The translations under genes and the position numbers were made by a program. From Lentzea sp033794685 (lineage in GTDB: Bacteria > Actinomycetota > Actinomycetes > Mycobacteriales > Pseudonocardiaceae), in NCBI GenBank assembly GCA_033794685.1, contig JARAYZ010000002.1: a stretch of DNA of 64,000 bases. The stretch is one strand, 5' to 3'. Below are positions 32,558 to 41,882 of the stretch, one piece after another; position 1 is the stretch's first letter; each line of letters starts with the position of its first letter. The notes under the pieces were generated by a model. It saw only the letters and a list, made by a program, of their open reading frames with translations. It was not told the DNA's origin and ran no database searches.

Positions 32558-35500
32558 TCAGGCGTTCGCCGTCGTGAAGACGTAGCGTCCGCTTGGCACC
32601 GAGTAGAGCCGGTAGTTGCCTTCCGACCCCGCCGGGACGGCTCCAGGCGGCGCGATCACCCGCTGGCCACCCGTGACGGGCACGTGGATCATGCCTGTCC
32701 GGTTGACCGGCACCTCCACGGTGAGCGTGAGCCGGCCGTTCTCGAGCTTCCAGCCCGATGAGGCGGTGCCGCCGTTGGTCTGCAACGAGGTGGCGGCGCG
32801 TTGGAGATTCGCTGGTATGTGCGGCTTCACGACAACCTTGGTTGAAGCGCTTCCGGTCTGGGCGAGTCCGGCGATGTCGGCGAGCATCCAGTCCTCGGCT
32901 GTGCCGAGGAAGGGATGTCCCTTCGATCGTGTGGTCGTCCATTCCTCCCACAGGGTGTTGGCACCGGCGGCCATCCATGCGCCGTAGCCGGGAGCGGTCC
33001 GTTGCGTTGCGGTTTTGTAGGCGGTCTCGAGGTGTCCGTACTGGGTGAGCACGCGGAACAGCCACTTGGTGCCCAGCACGCCGGTTCCGAGGTGGTCGCC
33101 GCGGGCCGCGACGTCGGCGGCCACGGCGTTGACCACGGCCTGGCGGTTCACCTCTGGCGTGATCCCGAACGCGACCGGGAGCACGTTGTTGGTCTGCAGG
33201 AACCTGGCCCCGCTCGCCGTCCGGTAGGTGCCTGACCTGAAGTAGTCGGTGTTGAACGCTGTCCGTGCGGTGGCGGCGCGACGTGCGAACGTCGCGGCGT
33301 CGTCGGTATGGCCGAGCTGCTGGGCAACGCCGGCGGACTGGTCGAGTGTTCGGATCACGTAGGCGCGCGCGACCAGCCTCTTGTCCGCTGAGGTGTTGCA
33401 CACACCGTCTCCGTCGGGGCACACCCAGTCGCCCCAGAGTTCGGTGGGGTTGGTGGTCTGGCCCGACACGAAGTCGGCGTATGTCTTGAGTTGCCCGTAG
33501 CGGGCGTTGACGGCCTGCTTGGCGTCGTGGTCGCGCAGAAGAAGTGTCGCCAGTTCGGAGAAGGCGTTGCCCCATGCGGCGCTGGACAGATCGGCCCCCG
33601 TGGTCGGGACCGGGGCCTCGGCGGGCAGGTCGCCGTTGCTGCGCACGCTGTCGGCGATGTCGTTGTACCACTTGATGTAGAGGTTCTCGGCGTCGAAGTT
33701 GCGCATCGCCGCCTCGGCCATGAGTGCGCCGTCACCAAGCCACGGCAACTTCTCGAGGTAGGACCCATCGGTGGGTGCCGCGAGCACGAAGTTGTTCAGG
33801 ACGGTCTCCCGGCCGGCTTTGTGGACGAAGTTCAGCACGTCGTCGGACGACTCGAAGGTCCCCGCGCTCTGGATGTCGTTGTGGATGCGCAAAGCCGTGA
33901 CCCCGGGTGCGGGGGCACCGCTGGGCAGGCCGCTGACTTCGATGTACTGGAAACCCTTGTAGGTGAACGACGGGGTCCAGGTCGCCGGCCCCGAGCCCTT
34001 GCTGATGAAGGTGTCGTCTTGCGGGCGGTTACCCACGGCCACTGCTCGTCCGTTGCTGAGCGACTCCGCGTACCGAATTCTGACCGAGGTGCCGGCCGGC
34101 ACGTCGAGCGTGACGCGCGCGTTGCCGGAGATGTTCTGGCGGACGTTGTAGACGAACACCCCCGCGGCCGGCGTGGCAGGGCTCCCGGGACTGATCTCGC
34201 CGACGACACGTGAGGGCTCCATCGGGCTTGCCTGCAGGCGAGCCGTGCCGTTGCCGGCGGTGACGGCCGGCGCCCATCGGCCGGCGTCGAAGGAAGAAGT
34301 GTTCCAGCCGGGCTGCTCCTTCCGGGCGTCGTAGCCCTCCCTTTCCGGAAGTCTGGTGGCGCTGGTGGGAAAGGGCAGGGACGGTCCCTGGACGGCGGTC
34401 CAACTGGTGCTGGTGGGGACGGACTGCGTTGTGCCGTCTGCGTAGCTCACCTGGAGCAGCGCCTTCGTCCGGATGATGCCGTCCCAGGCGCCGCGGGCCT
34501 CGGGCCTGGCCCAGGTGTGCAGGCCGTTGAGCGTTCCCTGGCCCAGCGCGATGCCGACGGCGTTCTGGCCTGCCTGCACCGCGGAGGTGACGTCGATGCC
34601 GTCGTAGAAGGCGACCTTGTCGTACTTGCTCATTCCGGAGCCGATCACGATGGTGCCGGCCGGTTTGCCATTGACAGACGCCGCATATGCGCCGATACCC
34701 GAGACGTAGAGGGTTGCGTTGGCGATCGGCTTGGTGACGGAGAAGTTCGTGCGTAGAAGAGGAAGACCGGCAGTGGGTTCTCCTCCACCCGCCACCCAGG
34801 CCCTTTCAGAGATCCACGCCGCCCCGTTCCAGTCCTGGTCGCGCAGCATCCCGGTACCGAATCGGAAGTCCGTGCTCCAGCTGCTCCACTCACCGGCGGT
34901 GTCCCTCGCCCGCACGCGCCAGGTGTAACGGTGCTTCGCGGCCAGCGGCGGCCCGCCATAGGTCACGGCGGCGACACCACTGGTCTCGGCGCGGTGGGTC
35001 CAGATCGGCTCGGCGGTGGTTTCCGCGTCACGCACCTCGACCTCGGCCGCCGTGACGGCGGCGCCCGGTCGGCCGGACGTCACGCTCCACGCGAACTCAG
35101 GCTTGGGGTTGTCGACCGCGAGCGGGGCGTTCAGCCCCTGGGTGGTGCCCCGGGCGATGATCAAGCCGTCCCCGCCACCGCCTGGTGTGATCGCCTCGAG
35201 GAAGTCGATGTTGGCCAGCCCGCCGGAGGTGGTGGCGGCGAGCCGCACTGTGCTGACGCCCGCCGCCAGCTGGACCGTGACCGTCTTGGTCGCCCAGGTC
35301 GTCCACGCGCCGGTGGCCTCGAAGAGGAAACCGGACTGCACGATCGTCCCGTTGACGGCGATGTCCGCCGGCCGGCTGTCGGAGCCGCCGTTGGCGTACC
35401 GGATGCTCACCGTCGCAGTGCCGGACGCCGCGGAGTTGATCGTGAACTGCGCAGCGGAACCAACGGCGTTGGTCGTGTCGCAGAAACCGCTACCGGAGTA

Positions 35501-35716
35501 TCCGGAGTGGTTCGAGGCCACGAGGCCATCGCACGCGGCAGGTGCGGACTCCGCCTCGTACCGCGTCGTAGCCGCAGGCGCCTCCGTTGCGAGCGACGAT
35601 CTGTGGCCGGGCGGAGAAGCCGCCCCCGACGGCATCGCCGTCATCGTGACCAGGGCGACGAGTAGTGCGGTTGCTGCGGACGTGCTCGTGCGACGTGGAG
35701 ATCTCACTGGCCCCAT
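32558..35716 (-). CDS. Secreted alpha-L-rhamnosidase, GH78, with N-terminal CBM35-like domain
   Basis: 1052 residues. A Sec leader is followed by a CBM35/CBM6-like domain (~50-180: YEAESAPAACDGLVASNHSGYSGSGF, ATVSIRYANGG, ANIDFLEAI). Then comes the Bac_rhamnosid architecture: a fibronectin-like domain (NPKPEFAWSVTSG), a beta domain (AWISERAW, ATLYVSGIGAYAASVNGKPAG) and an (alpha/alpha)6 barrel. Catalytic-region motifs are DGSYLEKLPWLGDGA (general acid Glu) and GANTLWEEWTT (base Glu). It would release L-rhamnose from RG-I or rhamnosylated glycosides outside the cell. The ATG has only a weak ribosome site. Confidence 0.93.
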   Translation of the reverse strand: MGPVRSPRRTSTSAATALLVALVTMTAMPSGAASPPGHRSSLATEAPAATTRYEAESAPAACDGLVASNHSGYSGSGFCDTTNAVGSAAQFTINSAASGTATVSIRYANGGSDSRPADIAVNGTIVQSGFLFEATGAWTTWATKTVTVQLAAGVSTVRLAATTSGGLANIDFLEAITPGGGGDGLIIARGTTQGLNAPLAVDNPKPEFAWSVTSGRPGAAVTAAEVEVRDAETTAEPIWTHRAETSGVAAVTYGGPPLAAKHRYTWRVRARDTAGEWSSWSTDFRFGTGMLRDQDWNGAAWISERAWVAGGGEPTAGLPLLRTNFSVTKPIANATLYVSGIGAYAASVNGKPAGTIVIGSGMSKYDKVAFYDGIDVTSAVQAGQNAVGIALGQGTLNGLHTWARPEARGAWDGIIRTKALLQVSYADGTTQSVPTSTSWTAVQGPSLPFPTSATRLPEREGYDARKEQPGWNTSSFDAGRWAPAVTAGNGTARLQASPMEPSRVVGEISPGSPATPAAGVFVYNVRQNISGNARVTLDVPAGTSVRIRYAESLSNGRAVAVGNRPQDDTFISKGSGPATWTPSFTYKGFQYIEVSGLPSGAPAPGVTALRIHNDIQSAGTFESSDDVLNFVHKAGRETVLNNFVLAAPTDGSYLEKLPWLGDGALMAEAAMRNFDAENLYIKWYNDIADSVRSNGDLPAEAPVPTTGADLSSAAWGNAFSELATLLLRDHDAKQAVNARYGQLKTYADFVSGQTTNPTELWGDWVCPDGDGVCNTSADKRLVARAYVIRTLDQSAGVAQQLGHTDDAATFARRAATARTAFNTDYFRSGTYRTASGARFLQTNNVLPVAFGITPEVNRQAVVNAVAADVAARGDHLGTGVLGTKWLFRVLTQYGHLETAYKTATQRTAPGYGAWMAAGANTLWEEWTTTRSKGHPFLGTAEDWMLADIAGLAQTGSASTKVVVKPHIPANLQRAATSLQTNGGTASSGWKLENGRLTLTVEVPVNRTGMIHVPVTGGQRVIAPPGAVPAGSEGNYRLYSVPSGRYVFTTANA

Positions 35717-35843
35717 TCCAATCGTTGAATCGTCTCGATGCCTCCGAGCAGAGATCTTTGAGCAACTGACGGTGGTTCAGGCGGAACGGCGTGCTTCGCG
35801 CTGTCGTGGGTCGTGTGCGCGGCGGGAGCCAGACCGGCGGCGG

Positions 35844-35862
35844 GCGCGGGACTTACCCGCGC
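35844..35862 (-). terminator. Hairpin after the PET-hydrolase-like gene
   Basis: GCGCGGG / CCCGCGC, 7 bp with ACTTA loop, flanked by an outer CCGGC/GCCGG pairing. It lies 48 bp past the stop at 35910. The 193-bp gap 35717-35909 holds nothing else. Confidence 0.55.
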
Positions 35863-35909
35863 GCCGGCACCAATCCGGTCATGGCAACCCCTTCCGCTGC
35901 TGCGCTACT

Positions 35910-37232
35910 TCATGATCGCTTGGTCCAGGTCTGGCCGGAGCCGCCGTTGCAGGTGTTCACGACGACCGGCGCGTTGTCCGCGGTGCCACCGGCTTCGAGG
36001 CACCGCCCGGATGCCGTGTTCGTGACCGTGCCGCTGGCATTGACCGTCCACTTCTGACTGGCGCCACCGTTGCACGAGTTGATCGTCACCCGCGCGCCCT
36101 GCCCGGAAGCGTTGGCGTCCATGCACTTCGCGTTGTCGTAGACGCGCAACTCACCTGAGGCCGTCTGGGTCCACCGCTGGTTGGCCGTGCCGTAGCAGGT
36201 CCAGAGGATCAGCCCGGTGCCGTCGGTCTGGGACGCACCCGACACGTCCACGCACTTGCCGGAGGCCGAGCCCGCCAGGCTGTAGGTGCCGGTGGGAGGA
36301 GTCGGGTCACCGGGCATGAGCGGACAGCTGCTGCGGTACGAGTTGATGCCGGTGTTGTCCATCAACGGGCACAGGAACTGGTGGTAGCGCGTGTCGTTGT
36401 CGAGGAAGATCTTCATCCACGGGATCCACTTGCGCGTCGCCACCGAGTTGTTCGACGTCGGGAAGGCATGCCCGGCGCCGGTGAGCTCCAAGTACATCTT
36501 CTCGGTCGTGGCAGGAATCTGGTTGTAGTAGCCCGTGACCAGCGACGGGGTGACCGTCCCGTCGTACTGTCCGGCCAGTAGCGCGGTGGGGACCCGCATG
36601 TTGCTCAGGTTCTGCGACGGGCTGTACGGCGCGTTCCCGATGGCGGCCTTCAACGTCGGCCGGCGCAGGGCGGCCGAGATGGCGCCGCCGCCACCCATCG
36701 AGTGGCCCATCACGGCCAGGCGGTTCGGGTCGACCCGGTCACGCACGGAGCTGCGCTGGGTCAGGTAGTCGAGCGCGGCCAGCAGCTGCGTGCCGCGTGC
36801 TGTGTCGAAGTCGTTGCGGCTGAGGGTGTCGATGCCGATCACGACGAACCCGAACGAGGCCAGCCAGTGCCCCATCCACGCGCCTTCGGCCGCCCAGGTC
36901 GCGGTGTAACCGGGCACGACCGCGATCGCACCGAACTTGCCCTGGCTCGTGTCCGTCGGGTGATAGATCTTCGCGCCACCGAAGCCGTTGCCGCCGCCCA
37001 CACTCGTCTCCGTGGCGGCGAACGTGCCTCGGTTGGCGGCCACACTCTCGCGCGTTGGATTCGGACCGCGCTGGTAGGGATTGTCTGCGGCGGACACCGA
37101 TCCCAGGGCCACTGTGGACGCGAGGATACCGAGGGCAGCCGTGAACGCGACAGCCACTCTTCGCGCCATGCGAGATTTACCGGTGGCTGGCCGGACGGGC
37201 GCATTCGCTTGGTATGCCTGGATTTGGTTCAT
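35910..37232 (-). CDS. Secreted cutinase/PET-hydrolase-family polyester hydrolase fused to CBM13
   Basis: 440 residues. The leader ends at ALGSVSAADNPYQRGPNPT, which is the exact N-terminal style of actinomycete cutinases/PET hydrolases. The alpha/beta-hydrolase core has PGYTATWAAE (oxyanion Tyr), Ser178 in GHSMGGGG, Asp224 in GQYDGTVTP and His255 in GAGHAF. Ser-Asp and Ser-His spacings (46 and 77) equal those of the Ideonella PETase. The Trp normally 25 residues after the Ser is Tyr203 (NAPYSPSQ). NDTRYHQFLC...SSC keeps the C-terminal disulfide. Residues ~325-440 are a three-repeat CBM13. Natural substrate is probably cutin or suberin; PET activity is possible, not shown. Start is ATG 37232 (GAGG 9 bp upstream). 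Confidence 0.9.
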   Translation of the reverse strand: MNQIQAYQANAPVRPATGKSRMARRVAVAFTAALGILASTVALGSVSAADNPYQRGPNPTRESVAANRGTFAATETSVGGGNGFGGAKIYHPTDTSQGKFGAIAVVPGYTATWAAEGAWMGHWLASFGFVVIGIDTLSRNDFDTARGTQLLAALDYLTQRSSVRDRVDPNRLAVMGHSMGGGGAISAALRRPTLKAAIGNAPYSPSQNLSNMRVPTALLAGQYDGTVTPSLVTGYYNQIPATTEKMYLELTGAGHAFPTSNNSVATRKWIPWMKIFLDNDTRYHQFLCPLMDNTGINSYRSSCPLMPGDPTPPTGTYSLAGSASGKCVDVSGASQTDGTGLILWTCYGTANQRWTQTASGELRVYDNAKCMDANASGQGARVTINSCNGGASQKWTVNASGTVTNTASGRCLEAGGTADNAPVVVNTCNGGSGQTWTKRS

Positions 37233-37371
37233 GAAGCACTACCTCTTCCTGGACAACGTTGACAAAGAGAGGTCAGGTGGAAGGCGCTTTCGGCCAGGAT
37301 GACCGGCTTGCAGTGCACAGCCCCGGCACGGCACCAGCCATTGTGGACGTTCTGCCGCGCCTGTAGCAGGC

Positions 37372-37406
37372 AGGCATCCCTCCCCGCGAGGTGGGGAGGG
37401 ATGCCT
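37372..37406 (-). terminator. 14-bp stem terminator
   Basis: AGGCATCCCTCCCC pairs perfectly with its complement across a 7-nt loop, 114 bp past the stop of the gene at 37520. The rest of the 287-bp gap 37233-37519 shows no gene. Confidence 0.78.
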
Positions 37407-37519
37407 ACGCGGTCACTCGATCTCCATTGATCGAGCGGAGAAGTGCACGAACGACGACAGAAACGTGAACGTGCATAAGGCTCCTGGACACACGCGACCC
37501 GAACACACAGGCCATGCGC

Positions 37520-38401
37520 TTAGAGCTGTGCCTCCCACGTGGTGGTGCTGGAGGAGGCGTCCCTGGGGAGGCGGTCACGTGCGGCGGTGTCGGCGTACAG
37601 GCCCCAACGCATCCAGTCCACGAAGGTGTTGCGGGCGCGGGAGTCGCCCCAGTAGTTGCTGTGATCCCCACCGCGGAAGGTGAGGAACGCCTTGGGCCGC
37701 TGGAGTTCCTGGAATGCCTGGCGAGCGGAGGAGTAGGGACAGAGGGGGTCCCGGTCTCCGTGGATGAACAGGACCTTGGCCCTCACCGAGGGGGCCGGGT
37801 TGCCCATGTCCACACAGGCCATGGCAACCGCGGCGGTGATCCGCGGGTCAGGTGCGACGGTGAGCAGGCTGTGCGTGGTCATGCCGCCCATCGAGTATCC
37901 GTACACGCCCACACCTGCCGTGGTGTTGATGTGGCCCCTCAACGGGTCGTTGGCGGTGTTCAGCGCGAGAGTGCGCGTGATGACCTCGGAGACATCCCTG
38001 CCCAGGTTGCCGTTGTAGGTGTCGCCGACGTTGCTGCCGAAGTGCGGTCCCGGCACGATGAAGCCCGCCGCCGCCATCGGCCGGATGTGCGACAGGGAAC
38101 CCTGCGGGCTGCTGCCACTGCCGTGGGTGTACTCGCAGACGGGGAACACGCCGTCGGCCACCGGCGCGTTGGTGACAGGCCCGCTACCAGGAGTGCCCTT
38201 GGCCGGGTAGTAGACGGAGGTGGTGATCCGGCGGTTGCCGCGCATCCAGTTGTACTGGCGCACGCCCACGGCGAATGGTGTGGTCGGCGCGCCCAACGGG
38301 GTGACAGTGGCCAGTGCCTGGCCCGCGCCGAGCAGACCAAGACCGAGACCCGCCGCTCCGGCCGTGCCGACACGCAGGAAAGTACGTCGTTGCATGGTCA
38401 T
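37520..38401 (-). CDS. Tat-exported alpha/beta hydrolase (dienelactone-hydrolase/acetyl-xylan-esterase-like)
   Basis: 293 residues. The leader MQRRTFLRVGTAGAAGLGLGLLG carries the Tat twin-arginine motif. The catalytic triad is visible: Ser in GVYGYSMGGMTTH, Asp in FIHGDRDPLCPY and His in FRGGDHSNYWGD. The oxyanion region is YTHGSGSSPQG. It belongs to the large alpha/beta hydrolase group that includes chlorophyllase- and PET-hydrolase-like enzymes, but lacks the cutinase N-terminal signature of the gene beside it. A polysaccharide or polyester esterase is the reasonable guess. Two ATGs lie two codons apart; GGAG is 6 bp before the first. Confidence 0.85.
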   Translation of the reverse strand: MTMQRRTFLRVGTAGAAGLGLGLLGAGQALATVTPLGAPTTPFAVGVRQYNWMRGNRRITTSVYYPAKGTPGSGPVTNAPVADGVFPVCEYTHGSGSSPQGSLSHIRPMAAAGFIVPGPHFGSNVGDTYNGNLGRDVSEVITRTLALNTANDPLRGHINTTAGVGVYGYSMGGMTTHSLLTVAPDPRITAAVAMACVDMGNPAPSVRAKVLFIHGDRDPLCPYSSARQAFQELQRPKAFLTFRGGDHSNYWGDSRARNTFVDWMRWGLYADTAARDRLPRDASSSTTTWEAQL

Positions 38402-38459
38402 GGAAGACTCCGTGTGTGCAGGGATACCTTGAGATGCCTGAGATCGCGTCTGATGACGA

Positions 38460-40295
38460 TCACGGGTTGAGGAAACTCGCGTGGGGCGGCTGGTTGTAGG
38501 CGGTGTTCTGCCAGGCCACCGCCACGCGGTACTGGCGGTCCTGCATCAGGGACGCACGCCGGATGTTCGTCGGATCGGTGGTCGAGTAGATCCGCAGCGC
38601 CCTGTTGTCGGTGGTCCGCCAGATGACCTCCTCACGCCAGTCGCCGAGAATGTCCGCCTGGAGCACAGGCGTCGACTTCGTGCCGTTGTTGGACGCCACA
38701 CCGGAGCCGGTGAGCAGGCGGGTGTCACCGCCCGTGCCGTACTTGTCGATGCGGGTGCCGTCCAGCAGTTCGCGCTGGGCGTCGCCGTCCCACCAGATCA
38801 CGAAGTTCGTCGAGCTGGGCTTGCGGCCCGCGACCTGGTCGCCGTTGGCGGCGCTGCGCAACCCTCCGACAGCGGAGGACCAGATCTCCGCGCCGGGGTT
38901 GCCCGCCCACACGTCTGCTGCGACCCCGCGGCCGTTGTCGCAGCCGCACGACGGCGCCCGGTAGAGGAACTGCCCGGTGCGGGCGTCGTGCACGTCCATC
39001 GGGACGCTGCCCGACTCGTGCACCGTGAACACCTCCAAGCCGGGCCTGCTCGGTGCCAGGTCACTGACGTGCAGCGCGTCGCCGTGACCCAGGCTGGTGC
39101 TATACATCAGAGTGCCGTCATCGTTGATCGTCGCCGAGCCGTAGATGATCTCGTCACGGCCATCGGCGTCGACGTCGGCGATGGACAGGTTGTGGTTGCC
39201 CTGCCCGTACGCGCCGCCGCGGCCGGAGTCGTAGGTCCAGCGCCGGGTCAGCTGACCGCCGCGGAAGTCCCAGGCGGCGATCACCGCACGCGTGTAGTAG
39301 CCGCGGGCCATGACGATGCTTGGCCGCGCACCGTCCAAATATGCTGTGCCGGCCAGGAACCGGTCCGAGCGGTTGCCGTAGTTGTCACCCCAGTCGGAAA
39401 CGTTGCCGCGCGGCGGCACGTAGTTCTCGGTGTCCAGGATCGCGCCGTCGGTGCCGCGGAACACAGTGAGGAACTCCGGGCCGGACAACACGTAACCGCT
39501 GGAGTTGCGGAAGTCGGCATTGGCGTTCCCGATTACCTGACCGGTTCCTGAACGCGTGCCGTCAGCGGTCTTCATCACCACCTCGGCACGCCCGTCGCCG
39601 TCGTAGTCGAACACCTGGAACTGCGTGTAATGCGCGCCCGAGCGGATGTTGCGGCCGAGGTCGATTCGCCACAGCCGCCTGCCGTCCAGTTTGTACGCGT
39701 CGATGATCGTGTTGCCGGTGTGGCCGGCGTGTGCGTTGTCCTTGGCGTTGGTGGGATTCCACTTCAGCACGATTTCGTACTGACCGTCGCCGTCCAGGTC
39801 TCCAGCACTGGCGTCGTTCGCCTCGTAGCTGTAGCTGCCCGAAGGCGTCGACCCACCCGGCGGGATCTGGAGCGGCACGTCTCTCGTGCTCGCGGTGACA
39901 CCGAGCTCGCCATCGGTCTGGGCGGACATCGGCAGCGAACGGTCCGCCGACGCGGTGCTCGGCTGCTCGACCCCGTTCACCACCTGTCGAACGATGTAGC
40001 CGGCGTTCGCAGGCGCACCGCGGTCCAGGAAGTTCGTGAGGGAGACGGGTTTCGCGGTCACCTTCACGCCGTCTCGGTAGACGTTGAAGGCGATGTCCGG
40101 CGCGTCATCGACCAACAGCCTCCAGTTGAGGAAGTTGCCTTGTCCTGTGTGGACGCTGAGCAGCCCGCGGTCCAGCCTGTCGACTTGAGGGACGCGAGGC
40201 GCGTCAGCTGTCGACGGGGACGCGGTGGCCCCCACGATCAGGGCCGCCGAGGTCGCGACGACCATCAGTGCACGCATCGCCTTTGATTTGTGCAT
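38460..40295 (-). CDS. Secreted rhamnogalacturonan lyase, PL11
   Basis: 611 residues from ATG 40295 (GGAA about 7 bp upstream; TTG 40301 possible). After the Sec leader VPQVDRLDRGLLSVHTGQGNFLNWRLL is the PL11 opening beta domain. An eight-bladed propeller follows with repeated calcium-binding loops: DLDGDGQYEIVLKW, DYDGDGRAEVVMKTADG and DVDADGRDEIIYGSA, as well as GHGDALHVSDL, ILGDWREEVIWR and RVAVAWQNTAYNQPPH. It cleaves the RG-I backbone by beta-elimination outside the cell. With GH78 and the CE12-like esterase it forms a coherent RG-I degrading set. The 5' side has two strong hairpins (see 40302-40738). Confidence 0.95.
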   Translation of the reverse strand: MHKSKAMRALMVVATSAALIVGATASPSTADAPRVPQVDRLDRGLLSVHTGQGNFLNWRLLVDDAPDIAFNVYRDGVKVTAKPVSLTNFLDRGAPANAGYIVRQVVNGVEQPSTASADRSLPMSAQTDGELGVTASTRDVPLQIPPGGSTPSGSYSYEANDASAGDLDGDGQYEIVLKWNPTNAKDNAHAGHTGNTIIDAYKLDGRRLWRIDLGRNIRSGAHYTQFQVFDYDGDGRAEVVMKTADGTRSGTGQVIGNANADFRNSSGYVLSGPEFLTVFRGTDGAILDTENYVPPRGNVSDWGDNYGNRSDRFLAGTAYLDGARPSIVMARGYYTRAVIAAWDFRGGQLTRRWTYDSGRGGAYGQGNHNLSIADVDADGRDEIIYGSATINDDGTLMYSTSLGHGDALHVSDLAPSRPGLEVFTVHESGSVPMDVHDARTGQFLYRAPSCGCDNGRGVAADVWAGNPGAEIWSSAVGGLRSAANGDQVAGRKPSSTNFVIWWDGDAQRELLDGTRIDKYGTGGDTRLLTGSGVASNNGTKSTPVLQADILGDWREEVIWRTTDNRALRIYSTTDPTNIRRASLMQDRQYRVAVAWQNTAYNQPPHASFLNP

Positions 40296-40301
40296 CACCA
40301 A

Positions 40302-40738
40302 TTCCGTTCATCAGGGGTCGATCTCCAAGGCGGCGGAACCGGCACACCGGACGACGGGAGTTCGCGTCGTCCGGCCTGTGGCCGGTGAATGCCCTGGTCG
40401 CCACGCCGAACGTGGCGACGGTGTGGCCGAGCGCGTCGGTGATCGTGTCAAGCCGCGGGGGTAGCCCGATCCAAGGGAACGGCGAGTGCCGGAAGTACCG
40501 CGGGAATCAGGATCCGTTGTGACGGACAGGTCTGTGTCGCGCGCTCACGAGGATCTCCGTCCGTCTGACAGGGAGTCTGGAGGAGGAAAGCTTGCGGGCC
40601 ATCAGGTTCGTGACCGATGGGGAGACAACGTCGCTGACGTATAACACAAGTGTTCCGGTCGGACTTAAATATGTCAACGAATGAGGAGCTCTCGTCCGAC
40701 ATTGGGCATTCTGTGGTCGAACGGCTTGTCGAACGTCG
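40302..40738. other. 437-bp intergenic region with two tandem hairpins and a small palindrome
   Basis: No gene is seen. Close to the PL11 start are two perfect hairpins: 40347-40374 (CCGGACGACG stem, 8-nt loop) and 40397-40419 (GTCGCCACG stem, 5-nt loop). Near the PaaX end is AACACAAGTGTT (40643-40654), a 12-bp inverted repeat with one mismatch. The hairpins could end PaaX read-through or form a leader structure for PL11. Confidence 0.55.
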
Positions 40739-41698
40739 TCAGCTGTGGTTGATACCGGAGCTCATCGCCGCGATCGTGTGCGCGAGGATGTCGGGCCGCG
40801 ACTCTTCGTCGTACTGGGCCACCACGGCGCGTACGTGTTCCTGCCCCGGCTGGGCCAGCCCGTCGTAGACCGCCACGCACACTTCCCTGGCACGTGCCCG
40901 CGGCCACCCGGACGGCAACAGGTCGATGGGCAGCAACGGGTCCAGCACGGGGAAACGGCGGTAGGAGTTCATCACCTCGGCGCGGGCCCGCACCGCCGCG
41001 GCGCCGGTCACCCCGCCCGCCGCTATGCGAGGAATCAAACCCCTCCACCGCCGGATGAAAGCCTGGTACTGGCCGGTGATGCCGCGAACGTCCCACGCCT
41101 GCACCGGGTTGCGGCCCGCCGAGCCCTCCACCTCCAGGTGCTGGGCGCGGAAGACGCTGATCTTTCCGTGAGCCAGGGCGGCCAGCTCGGCATGTCCTTT
41201 CGGCGGCAGCGGATGCGGCGACACCCACACCGCGTCGTACAGCGGCGCATATCCCCGCCACCGCAGCGCGGTGCGCAACGCGCGTCGTCGCGTGCTGTGT
41301 TCTTCCGGGACGGAGAAGGTGATGAGCGTCCAGTACCCGTCCCACGAGTCGGAGTGTGTGGTGAACGCGGCGATCGAACCGCCGCCGTTCCACAGGTCGG
41401 TGGCAGTCTCTTCCGTGAGCCGGTACGAGCTGTGCCGTCCTTGCCGGCGACCCTCGAGCGCTCCGCGTCGTGCCAGCCTGCTGATGGTCGTACGGGCCGC
41501 GCCCTCTGCCACGCCGAACTCGCCCAGCAGCGTCACGATCGCGGCCGACGGCAGCCAGACCCTGGCGGGGAACGTGTAGTCGGCCATCAGGATCGCCGTC
41601 AGCTCCTGGGGAGCGTTGCCGGACTGCTTTCGCGGCAACCTGCCAGAGCCCACGCCGTCTCCGGGGAACATCTCCTCGATGTCGAAGAGGTTCACCAA
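40739..41698 (-). CDS. PaaX-family transcriptional regulator
   Basis: 319 residues; GTG start with GGAG 8 bp upstream. The N-terminal winged helix (ARVWLPSAAIVTLLGEFGVAEGAARTTISRLARRGALEGRRQGR) and the following SSYRLTEE are the PaaX N-domain. DSWDGYWTLITFSVPEEHSTRRRALRTALRWRGYAPLYDAVWVSP is the Cas2-like PaaX middle domain, and a PaaX C-domain follows. PaaX itself responds to phenylacetyl-CoA. Here no phenylacetate genes are present, so the ligand and targets are open; the PL11 gene downstream in the same direction and the palindrome at 41883 are candidates. Confidence 0.9.
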   Translation of the reverse strand: MVNLFDIEEMFPGDGVGSGRLPRKQSGNAPQELTAILMADYTFPARVWLPSAAIVTLLGEFGVAEGAARTTISRLARRGALEGRRQGRHSSYRLTEETATDLWNGGGSIAAFTTHSDSWDGYWTLITFSVPEEHSTRRRALRTALRWRGYAPLYDAVWVSPHPLPPKGHAELAALAHGKISVFRAQHLEVEGSAGRNPVQAWDVRGITGQYQAFIRRWRGLIPRIAAGGVTGAAAVRARAEVMNSYRRFPVLDPLLPIDLLPSGWPRARAREVCVAVYDGLAQPGQEHVRAVVAQYDEESRPDILAHTIAAMSSGINHS

Positions 41699-41882
41699 GG
41701 TCGGCTCCGGCTCGGTCGAGTACGGCGTTGCTCACTGTAGCCCCTGGGTGGGAGAGCTGCCCGTGCCGGGGCTCGTCGTGGCGGCGTTCGACCGCGACTG
41801 CCGCCATCACCACACGGCCGGCCATCGGCACCAGAGGCTGCCACGTGACGAGCACGAGCCAGAGCGACCCGCGGCCTCCGAT

